Assembly: GCA_945889575.1 (NCBI GenBank)
Contig: CAMDBY010000090.1
Coordinates: forward strand, 1-6,971
DNA length: 6,971 nucleotides
DNA from: Bifidobacterium breve
Lineage (GTDB): Bacteria; Actinomycetota; Acidimicrobiia; Acidimicrobiales; Ilumatobacteraceae
Direction of reading: 5' to 3'
Part shown: piece by piece, positions 1-5,290 of the stretch
Layout of the letters: every line of letters starts with the position of its first letter
Numbering within the stretch: the first letter of the stretch is position 1
Made by a program: the position numbers and the translations under genes
The notes under the pieces: generated by a model
Database searches by the model: none
What the model saw: the letters and a program-made list of their open reading frames with translations, nothing else
What the model was told of the DNA's origin: nothing

Positions 1-220
1 CAAGCGAAGCGGTGATGCAGTTGCCATAGACATGGACCCAGGACACATGGCCTGATTCAAAAAAACGACGGGCAATGACCGCAGCGGGACGAGGGCCCTT
101 TGCCTCTGCGGCACTAGTAAAGCGCTCGTGACCGCTGCCCGTGAGGGAGCGATTGGTCTCAAACCGCACAACGGTGGACGCGCCACCAGCCTTTTGTTCT
201 ACTGCCACAAGCTGTCCCAT
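1..220 (-). CDS. Small protein resembling the Nfu/NifU N-terminal domain (partial, C-terminus off the left edge)
   Basis: The reading frame runs from an ATG at 220 to the window edge, 73 codons with no stop, so the end of the protein is missing. An in-frame TGA lies 18 nt upstream of the ATG and no other start codon lies between, which fixes the start. Visible pieces are RFETNRSLTG (about residues 19-28), ERFTSAAEA (33-41) and VSWVHVYGNCITASL (59-73). The pattern of a strand ending in a turn, a helix starting 'tSAaEA', then a small-residue helix and a 'V..V...N.iT' strand resembles the N-terminal domain of Nfu iron-sulfur scaffold proteins, but no CxxC cluster-binding domain is visible. I infer the fold from pattern only; function is unassigned. 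A GGAG lies 5-8 nt before the ATG. It is divergent from the acyl-CoA dehydrogenase gene. Confidence 0.75.
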   Translation of the reverse strand, partial: MGQLVAVEQKAGGASTVVRFETNRSLTGSGHERFTSAAEAKGPRPAAVIARRFFESGHVSWVHVYGNCITASL

Positions 221-224
221 AAGA

Positions 225-228
225 CTCC
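225..228 (-). promoter_or_regulatory. Possible ribosome binding site for the Nfu-like gene
   Basis: GGAG on the minus strand, 4 nt from the ATG at 220. The spacing is short, and a TANNNT-like hexamer just upstream (229-234) would leave at most a very short leader if used, so only one of the two signals is likely to be functional. Confidence 0.3.
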
Positions 229-234
229 ACGCTA
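229..234 (-). promoter_or_regulatory. Possible -10 box for the Nfu-like gene
   Basis: TAGCGT on the minus strand matches the actinobacterial -10 pattern TANNNT and ends 8 nt before the start codon. It is less like the four strong boxes elsewhere in the window (TA[C/G]GCT, 6-7 nt from the start), so this is a weak call. Confidence 0.25.
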
Positions 235-273
235 GTCAATTCCCACCTGCCTTCGCCCATCAATCGACATCCC

Positions 274-281
274 GATAATGT
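274..281 (+). promoter_or_regulatory. Possible -10 region for the acyl-CoA dehydrogenase gene
   Basis: GATAATGT contains both GATAAT (one mismatch to TATAAT) and TAATGT (a TANNNT match). It would start a transcript near 286-288 with a leader of about 45 nt, which fits the separate ribosome binding site seen before this gene. There is no convincing -35 hexamer at 16-18 nt spacing. Confidence 0.3.
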
Positions 282-316
282 GAGGAAAGTACAAAGCGAC
301 CTGATCGGGTCCGACT

Positions 317-322
317 AGGGGA
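317..322 (+). promoter_or_regulatory. Ribosome binding site of the acyl-CoA dehydrogenase gene
   Basis: AGGGGA lies 10 nt upstream of the ATG at 333. It is the clearest purine-rich Shine-Dalgarno-type site in the window and supports this start. The other starts in the window lack a comparable site. Confidence 0.5.
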
Positions 323-332
323 CAAACACACC

Positions 333-1586
333 ATGGCTGACATCACCATCGCAGAATTTGAAAAAGAAGCACTCTCCTTTCTCGAGGCAAACGCAGAACG
401 CCGTGTGGCTGAGAAAGCATTCGTTTGGGGTGAAGGTGCAGACACCTTCTATCGCGAGCGCGATCGCGACGCAGAGTTCACTCAAGCACAAGAAGCCAAA
501 GTGTGGCGCACTAAGAAATTCAAGGCTGGCTTCGGATGGATCACTGGACCAAAGAAATACGGCGGCCGTGAACTTCCATCTGCATACGATCGTTTGTACA
601 GCCAACTCGAAGTGCAATTCCGCATTGCTGACCAAAGCTGCTTCGGCATTGGTCTTGGCATGGTTGCTCCGACAATCCTTGCCCACGCAACTCCTGCAGC
701 TCTTGACTTGTACATCAAGCAAATGTGGAGCGCAGAAATTATTGGTTGCCAATTGTTCTCAGAGCCAGGTGCAGGTTCAGACCTTGCATCACTCACCACC
801 AAAGCTGTCAAAGACGGTGACGAGTGGATCATCACTGGTCAAAAAGTGTGGACATCAGGTGCGCACTACTCAGACATTGGTGAAATCATCTGCCGTACCG
901 ACTGGGATATGCCAAAGCACAAAGGTCTCACTGGCTTTATTGTCGACATGAAAGCCCCTGGCGTTGACATTCGCCCGCTGAAGCAGATGACCGGTGGCGC
1001 AAGCTTCAACGAAATCTTCTTCAACGAAGTGCGCGTTCGTGATGACCACCGTCTTGGTGACATCAACAACGGCTGGAACGTGGCTCTCACAACCCTCATG
1101 AACGAGCGTGCATCAATCGGTGGAGGCAATGCTGGAGACAGCAACCTGCTTACTCGCGTTGTTGCAATGGTGAAGCATTACGGACTCGACACAGACCCAC
1201 TCATTCGCGTGCAACTTGCTGACATCGTTATGAACTACCGCATTGCAGCTATGAACGCTCAGCGCACCGCTGCATCTGCCAAGGCCGGAAAACTTCCTGG
1301 ACCTGAAGGTTCAGTCGGCAAGATGGTGTTGGTGAACAACCAAGCTCGTCTTGTGAAGTTCGTGTCACATGTTCTCGGACCAAAGCTCATCGCAGACAGC
1401 GGCGAGTGGGGCACCTACGCATGGTCAAACTTCGTACTTGGTGCACCTGGCCTTCGTATAGCTGGTGGTTCAGATGAAGTGATGCGCAACATCGTTGGTG
1501 AGCGCGTGCTTGGTCTTCCGAAAGACATGGGAATCGACTCCGTGTCTCCATTTAAAGACATCAAAGTCTCAGGCGCTAAAGGCTAA
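333..1586 (+). CDS. Acyl-CoA dehydrogenase (FadE-like flavoprotein)
   Basis: Encodes 417 residues, slightly longer than the common 380-400. It is expected to oxidise an acyl-CoA ester to the 2,3-enoyl-CoA with FAD, passing electrons to electron-transfer flavoprotein in the cytosol. The three-domain order is visible: N-terminal helical domain (about 1-135), middle beta domain with LFSEPGAGSD (141-150) and KVWTSGAHYSD (171-181), and C-terminal helical domain ending in GGSDEVMRNIVGERVLGLP (378-396). The glutamate found in MCAD-type enzymes (YEGT) is replaced by glycine in AGGS (377-380). Instead LMNERASIGGG (255-265) puts Glu258 where isovaleryl-CoA and long-chain dehydrogenases carry their base, so the enzyme is probably active. 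The substrate cannot be told. Mycobacterial FadE26-type steroid enzymes also use this layout, some as heterotetramers. The gene stands alone; its stop overlaps that of rnhB. Confidence 0.93.
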   Translation: MADITIAEFEKEALSFLEANAERRVAEKAFVWGEGADTFYRERDRDAEFTQAQEAKVWRTKKFKAGFGWITGPKKYGGRELPSAYDRLYSQLEVQFRIADQSCFGIGLGMVAPTILAHATPAALDLYIKQMWSAEIIGCQLFSEPGAGSDLASLTTKAVKDGDEWIITGQKVWTSGAHYSDIGEIICRTDWDMPKHKGLTGFIVDMKAPGVDIRPLKQMTGGASFNEIFFNEVRVRDDHRLGDINNGWNVALTTLMNERASIGGGNAGDSNLLTRVVAMVKHYGLDTDPLIRVQLADIVMNYRIAAMNAQRTAASAKAGKLPGPEGSVGKMVLVNNQARLVKFVSHVLGPKLIADSGEWGTYAWSNFVLGAPGLRIAGGSDEVMRNIVGERVLGLPKDMGIDSVSPFKDIKVSGAKG

Positions 1587-2206
1587 ACACCCAAGTTCCA
1601 CGACTTGCGATGCAAGTCAGTGACTCCGTGAATCTTTATTGCATCAGTGTGTACTGCTGCGCCGTAACCCTTGTTACCGCTCCATCCGTAGTGCGGAAAC
1701 TGTTCGTGTAATTCCGTCATCAACGCATCACGTTCCACTTTGGCAATCACGCTTGCTGCTGACACACTTGCGCAATTTTGGTCCCCCTTGATGCGTGTCA
1801 CAATGCGCGGCCCATCATCTTCTTCAAGAAGGAAACTGTTGTTGCCGTCAAGGATGATGATGTCTGGTCGCAACCCAAGCGCCGTCAATGCCCGACTACC
1901 CGCAAGACTGAGCGCAGTCATAATTCCGTACTTGTCGATTTCGGCTGCTGTTGCAGAACCTGTTGCCCACGCAAGACCCCACTCTTTGGCAACAGGCACC
2001 ATTGCTTCTCTGCGCTTCGGTGTCATCAATTTCGAATCGGCCAGACCTTCAGGCACTGCGCCAATAGTTGCATCAATCGCAACAACTCCGATGGTGACTG
2101 GCCCTGCAATAGCGCCACGACCCACTTCATCCATTCCAGCAATGATGCGTGCACCAGTTGCCATGAGTTCGCGCTCGTAATCAAGAGTGGGAACTGGTCG
2201 TGCCAT
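1583..2206 (-). CDS. rnhB: Ribonuclease HII
   Basis: Cleaves the RNA strand of RNA:DNA hybrids, including single ribonucleotides misincorporated in DNA, using two metal ions. With the start at 2206 the protein has 207 residues, normal for the family. Catalytic acids are visible: Asp26 and Glu27 in MDEVGRG (25-31), Asp120 in IILDGNN (117-123) and Asp142 in KGDQN (140-144). The family hallmarks SAASVIAKVERD (149-160), NKGYG (178-182) and HRKSW (199-203) are present. Between Asp120 and Asp142 the loop carries an acidic insert (EEDDG, 128-132). An in-frame ATG at 2245 would add 13 residues but would overlap the divergent MOSC gene and its promoter, and the added residues look unlike the family. 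ATG 2206 also sits 7 nt after a good -10 box. No Shine-Dalgarno site is visible, so a leaderless mRNA is likely. Confidence 0.95.
   Translation of the reverse strand: MARPVPTLDYERELMATGARIIAGMDEVGRGAIAGPVTIGVVAIDATIGAVPEGLADSKLMTPKRREAMVPVAKEWGLAWATGSATAAEIDKYGIMTALSLAGSRALTALGLRPDIIILDGNNSFLLEEDDGPRIVTRIKGDQNCASVSAASVIAKVERDALMTELHEQFPHYGWSGNKGYGAAVHTDAIKIHGVTDLHRKSWNLGV
1599..1622 (+). terminator. Stem-loop just after the acyl-CoA dehydrogenase stop (possible terminator, no T-tract)
   Basis: GACTTGC-GAT-GCAAGTC (1602-1618) is a perfect 7-bp inverted repeat with a 3-nt loop. CAC (1599-1601) and GTG (1620-1622) extend it by 3 bp across a single bulged A. It starts 12 nt after the stop at 1586 and lies inside the 3' end of rnhB, where it encodes the conserved DLHRKS stretch. 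No run of T follows directly, so an intrinsic terminator role is uncertain; it could instead protect the 3' end or be a by-product of the codons. Confidence 0.35.
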
Positions 2207-2213
2207 ACGGTGA

Positions 2214-2219
2214 AGCGTA
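2214..2219 (-). promoter_or_regulatory. -10 box for a leaderless rnhB transcript
   Basis: TACGCT on the minus strand, inside CCTACGCT, matches TANNNT. It ends 7 nt before the rnhB ATG at 2206, so initiation would fall at the start codon. The same 8-mer CCTACGCT lies 6 nt before the gpsA start. No clear -35 element is seen. Confidence 0.55.
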
Positions 2220-2223
2220 GGCT
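2218..2223 (+). promoter_or_regulatory. -10 box for a leaderless MOSC-gene transcript
   Basis: TAGGCT, inside CGTAGGCT, matches TANNNT and ends 6 nt before the ATG at 2230. The identical 8-mer lies at the same distance before cofC. The box overlaps the opposing rnhB box by two bases. A -35 element is not obvious: TGGTCG at 17-nt spacing matches TTGACA in three of six positions. Confidence 0.55.
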
Positions 2224-2229
2224 TCGAAC

Positions 2230-3024
2230 ATGGCTCGCTCCGCATCGATCACTGTCGGTAACTATGTGTACACGGCTCAAGATGCAAAGGGCACCCTTGA
2301 CGAGTTGAACGATATTTGGGGCCACCACTCACATAAGTCCTCAATCCCCGACGGCTGGCTTGCCGGAGCACGCGGGTATCTCGCAGAGATGTCATCACTT
2401 GCAGGAATCTCATTGCCGTCGCTTCGGAATGTTGACAACGCATTCGCCGCGGTCCATGCATCTGTGATGGAGAAATACGATCAACTCTCTGACCCACAGA
2501 TTGAATCATTGCTTGCTGCAATGTGGCGCTTCTTTCCCACCATGCGATCACTTGCGATTGGCCATGTCGGCACTGTCGCACACTTGCATGCATCTAAGGG
2601 ACTACCAAAGAAGCCAATGGACTCGGCAGCAATCGGATGGAAGGGTGTTGAAGGCGACGTGCAGTCGTGGCGCGTCGGTCATGGTCGCCCATGGCAAGCA
2701 TTGTGCATCTGGTCAACAGACGCCATCGAGACTCTGCGCAAAGAGGGTCACCCCATTAGCCCAGGGTTTGCTGGTGAGAACATCACAGTTGCAGGAATTC
2801 CGGCTGAAGCATTTCGTCCTGGTGCGCATTTTCGCATCGGAACCATGCGCGGATTTCTCACGGCGTATGCAATTCCGTGCAAGCAGAACAACGATTGGTT
2901 TCTCAACAAAGACTTCAAGCGCATGAGCCATGAACGCGGCGATCAATGCCGTCTCTACGCAATGGTCACAACATGTGGCGACATTGCTGTTGGAGATACG
3001 TTCGAACTATTCACCGACCGCTAG
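2230..3024 (+). CDS. MOSC-domain protein with an unrecognised N-terminal region
   Basis: Encodes 264 residues. Residues from about 110 to 262 form a MOSC domain, the sulfur-carrier fold shared with the C-terminus of molybdenum cofactor sulfurases and with YiiM-type proteins. Visible signs are the opening strand GHVGTVAHLHASKGLPK (111-127), GVEGDVQSW...GHGRPWQAL (139-158), PGFAGENITVAGI (178-190), the conserved Cys217 in AIPCKQN (214-220) as candidate sulfur carrier, and the closing strand IAVGDTFELF (252-261). The role is probably transfer of sulfur or binding of a molybdenum cofactor; the substrate is unknown. The first ~108 residues match nothing I know; they look mostly helical and soluble, with no signal peptide. 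The ATG sits 6 nt after a -10 box and lacks a Shine-Dalgarno site. The neighbours give no molybdenum context. Confidence 0.85.
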   Translation: MARSASITVGNYVYTAQDAKGTLDELNDIWGHHSHKSSIPDGWLAGARGYLAEMSSLAGISLPSLRNVDNAFAAVHASVMEKYDQLSDPQIESLLAAMWRFFPTMRSLAIGHVGTVAHLHASKGLPKKPMDSAAIGWKGVEGDVQSWRVGHGRPWQALCIWSTDAIETLRKEGHPISPGFAGENITVAGIPAEAFRPGAHFRIGTMRGFLTAYAIPCKQNNDWFLNKDFKRMSHERGDQCRLYAMVTTCGDIAVGDTFELFTDR

Positions 3025-3056
3025 TAGTTGCCGCTGACATCACCTGAACAGCGTAC

Positions 3057-3077
3057 AGAGCGCTTGTAACGCGTTCT
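3057..3077. terminator. Possible two-way terminator hairpin between the MOSC gene and the gpsA operon
   Basis: AGAGCGC (3057-3063) pairs with GCGTTCT (3071-3077) in a 7-bp stem with one G-U pair and a 7-nt loop. It lies 32 nt after the MOSC stop and touches the minus-strand stop at 3076. Neither side has a T-tract. It is the only hairpin I find in the 51-nt convergent gap 3025-3075. Confidence 0.3.
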
Positions 3078-4245
3078 AAGCAGGGACAGGCGCTGCAAGC
3101 AGTGCTTCACCAGAAGCATCTGTGGTGTGCCACAACGGGTCCGCTGCGCCACCCGTAATCAACAAGCCGGCTGCTCCTGTGATTTCCCACAACACAGCTG
3201 GACGCGGGCCGTGCCAACGAACTGCAAAAGAAATCGTGCGGTACGGATCTGCCGTGATGCCATGAGCTTCAAATGCTGAACCCCACCAGGTTTCTGGAAT
3301 GCCGTGAGGAAGCAACACGCATTGCCCACCGCTCGGTGATGCCTGTGCCAACAAAGACTCGGCCCATGCAATTGCTGCGAGTCCGCCAGGGATTTCAATA
3401 GGGAGTTCTTGAACGTCGCGATCAGCCATGCGTAACCAAGTAGAGCCGATATCGTTCGCGGCAACTTCGTCATCAAGCAACACGCATGCACGCGCAGCAG
3501 ACGCCAGGAGGTGTGGCGTGTCCCACTGCAACACTCGTGCACGCTTTTCTGCTTTCACACGACGCTGCACAGCTTCCACTACGTCAACGATTGAATCTCG
3601 GTGTGTTTCAGCAAGGCGAACCAATTCGATTGAAGCATCTTCTGTAACGCCAACACCTAACAACAGATCACTTCGTACTCGGGCAATGCCCGCCACCACC
3701 GAATGGTCTGGCATGGTGATGCGCGAAGCAAGATCACAGGCAGTTTCCCAACCACGCACCACTTGTTGATGATCTGGAACATCCTCAGGCAATGGCCCAG
3801 TCGACGGATTGATGTGCGCCAATGCAATGCGTGCGGTGCTCTTGTGCCCAAGAGGGATCACCATTGAGCCAGCAGGCAAATCAATTCCGGCAGGTGGATT
3901 CTCAATTGGTTTACGTGTGGTCAATACATCGGAACGTGTAACTGCTATCGCAACAGGAAGAGTTGACTCATTTTCAAATTCAATGACAGTCATTCCGCCA
4001 CTGTCTGCCACGCAATACATGCGTTGCACAATGTCGCCATTACCAACGCGAACTCGCGTTTCACATACTGGAAAACCTGCGAACCACTTCTGACGAAGTG
4101 TCGGCTCTGATGCTGGTGAGTACCACCGGTCGTCGCCTGCAACATGCCATGCAAGTTCGCGGCCACCATCGGCTGGGATCAGAGTGCCGTGTTCGGACAC
4201 TGTTCCACGCCACGTGCCTCCGCGATTTCCAATAACGCGACTCAT
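3076..4245 (-). CDS. Conserved-looking protein of unknown function, coupled to gpsA
   Basis: 389 residues; I cannot assign a family. The frame is intact and codon use is like its neighbours. Residues about 20-145 alternate short hydrophobic strands (WHVAGDDRWYSPA 33-45, FPVCETRVRVGNGDIVQRMY 58-77, GGMTVIEFENES 83-94, GIDLPAGSMVIPLGH 120-134) and look beta-rich. About 160-305 look helical, with an Arg/Lys-rich helix at 226-238. The end again looks beta-rich, with SFAVRWHGPRPAVLWE (339-354) and ADPLWHTTDASGEALLA (368-384). A beta-domain, helical domain, beta-tail order with the RWHG...LWE motif is reminiscent of glycoside-hydrolase-like proteins, but no catalytic acids can be picked out and this is a guess. 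No signal peptide or membrane segment, so cytosolic. Its ATG overlaps the gpsA stop as ATGA, implying translational coupling in one operon; no ribosome binding site is evident. Confidence 0.82.
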   Translation of the reverse strand: MSRVIGNRGGTWRGTVSEHGTLIPADGGRELAWHVAGDDRWYSPASEPTLRQKWFAGFPVCETRVRVGNGDIVQRMYCVADSGGMTVIEFENESTLPVAIAVTRSDVLTTRKPIENPPAGIDLPAGSMVIPLGHKSTARIALAHINPSTGPLPEDVPDHQQVVRGWETACDLASRITMPDHSVVAGIARVRSDLLLGVGVTEDASIELVRLAETHRDSIVDVVEAVQRRVKAEKRARVLQWDTPHLLASAARACVLLDDEVAANDIGSTWLRMADRDVQELPIEIPGGLAAIAWAESLLAQASPSGGQCVLLPHGIPETWWGSAFEAHGITADPYRTISFAVRWHGPRPAVLWEITGAAGLLITGGAADPLWHTTDASGEALLAAPVPA

Positions 4246-5243
4246 GGTTGAGCTTCTGGACGTGAACGACGAGACATCAATGCAAGTAAACCTTCAGATG
4301 CGGACAATCCGTTGTGACACACGGCAACTACTTGCTCGGTGATCGGCATGTCGACGCCGTATTGCTGCGCCAATTCAAGAACTATTGCTGAACTACGCAC
4401 ACCTTCAGCAACCATTGTGGTGGAACCAAGAATGTCAGCCAGCGCCTCCCCTGCGCCAAGTCGCATTCCAACCGACGTGTTACGACTGCTCTGAGACGAA
4501 CATGTGGCGATGAGATCTCCCATGCCAGCAAGACCAGCAAGCGACACTGGGTCACCACCTAACGCCACAGCAAGGCGTGTCATCTCGGCAAGGCCACGCG
4601 TGATTAGTGAAGCCCGTGTGTTGTCACCAAATCCCATGCCCTTTGCCATACCTGCTGCGATAGCGATGACGTTCTTTACAACACCGGCAATTTCACACCC
4701 CACCACATCTGGGTTCGTATACACACGAAAGGTTGGCGTGGAAAACAATTCTTGAAGCGCAGTAGCGATGACTGCATCATCAATAGCAACGACACTGGCA
4801 GCAGGTTGGCCAACAGAAATTTCTGAGGCAAGGTTCGGGCCTGTCAAAACTGCAACAGGGTGACCTGGCATCACTTCATTGGCCACTTGCGACATGCGCA
4901 GCATTGAGCCTGCTTCAAGACCTTTTGACAAACTGACAATTGGCACCCACGGACGAATGTGAGATTTTGCTTCAACGAGAACTTGGCGAAAACCTTGAGA
5001 CGGAACAGCCATGACCACAACGTCTGCCGTGCTGACTGCTTCGCTGAGAGATGCCGTTGCCCGAAGCTGTGGCGAAAGCGCAACACCACTGAGGTAATCA
5101 GGGTTGACATGGTTTGTGTTGATGCTCTCGACAACCGGCTCACGACGAGCCCACAGAACTGTTGGGGTGTTGGCGGCAGCCAACGAGGCGACCGTGGTGC
5201 CCCAAGAACCGGCACCCACCACTGCCATACGAATCTCAGCCAT
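4242..5243 (-). CDS. gpsA: Glycerol-3-phosphate dehydrogenase [NAD(P)+]
   Basis: Reduces dihydroxyacetone phosphate to sn-glycerol 3-phosphate, the backbone precursor of membrane phospholipids, in the cytosol. With ATG 5243 the protein has 333 residues, the usual family length. The Rossmann motif VVGAGSWGT (8-16) opens the protein, as in GpsA. SLSKGLE (104-110) and TGPNLASEI (134-142) follow, then VVKNVIAIAAG (188-198) with Lys190 as the expected catalytic lysine, FGDNTRASLITRGLAEM (205-221) and GLAGMGDLIATCSS (237-250) with Asp243. A GTG at 5261 would add six residues before MAEIRM, but ATG 5243 places the Rossmann motif normally and lies 6 nt after a TACGCT box, so it is preferred. No Shine-Dalgarno site is clear. 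It is first in a two-gene unit with the unknown protein at 3076-4245 and divergent from cofC. Confidence 0.96.
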   Translation of the reverse strand: MAEIRMAVVGAGSWGTTVASLAAANTPTVLWARREPVVESINTNHVNPDYLSGVALSPQLRATASLSEAVSTADVVVMAVPSQGFRQVLVEAKSHIRPWVPIVSLSKGLEAGSMLRMSQVANEVMPGHPVAVLTGPNLASEISVGQPAASVVAIDDAVIATALQELFSTPTFRVYTNPDVVGCEIAGVVKNVIAIAAGMAKGMGFGDNTRASLITRGLAEMTRLAVALGGDPVSLAGLAGMGDLIATCSSQSSRNTSVGMRLGAGEALADILGSTTMVAEGVRSSAIVLELAQQYGVDMPITEQVVAVCHNGLSASEGLLALMSRRSRPEAQP

Positions 5244-5249
5244 GTCTCT

Positions 5250-5255
5250 AGCGTA
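5250..5255 (-). promoter_or_regulatory. -10 box for a leaderless gpsA transcript
   Basis: TACGCT on the minus strand, inside CCTACGCT, ends 6 nt before the ATG at 5243. The same 8-mer precedes rnhB. No -35 hexamer stands out at 16-18 nt spacing. Confidence 0.55.
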
Positions 5256-5278
5256 GGTCACAAGACCAACAGGGTTCG

Positions 5279-5284
5279 TAGGCT
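5279..5284 (+). promoter_or_regulatory. -10 box for a leaderless cofC transcript
   Basis: TAGGCT, inside CGTAGGCT, ends 6 nt before the GTG at 5291, exactly as the same 8-mer does before the MOSC gene. GTCACA (5257-5262) at 16-nt spacing matches TTGACA in four of six positions and may be its -35 element. Confidence 0.55.
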
Positions 5285-5290
5285 GACTAG

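Larger units (their letters stand above)
2212..2225. repeat. Perfect palindrome between rnhB and the MOSC gene
   Basis: GAAGC-GTAG-GCTTC: 5-bp arms around a 4-nt centre, placed in the middle of the 23-nt gap between the two divergent start codons and covering both -10 boxes. It could be an operator, or the symmetry may simply come from two similar promoters facing each other. Confidence 0.6.

Noticed and set aside
315..752. 145-codon minus-strand open frame inside the acyl-CoA dehydrogenase gene
   Set aside because: Antisense shadow of a well-supported gene; Cys- and Ser-rich composition and no family motif.
358..951. 197-codon plus-strand frame overlapping the acyl-CoA dehydrogenase gene
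   Set aside because: Out-of-frame shadow; low-complexity Lys/Ser/Gln-rich translation and no start signal.
2207..2245. Upstream ATG (2245) for rnhB adding 13 residues
   Set aside because: It would overlap the divergent MOSC coding start and its -10 box; the extra residues are unlike RNase HII, and ATG 2206 has its own -10 box.
1740..2308. Two plus-strand frames antisense to rnhB
   Set aside because: They lie opposite a gene with all catalytic residues present; their translations are biased and unlike proteins.
5244..5261. GTG at 5261 as the gpsA start
   Set aside because: It puts six extra residues before a normally placed Rossmann motif and lies upstream of the -10 box that fits ATG 5243.
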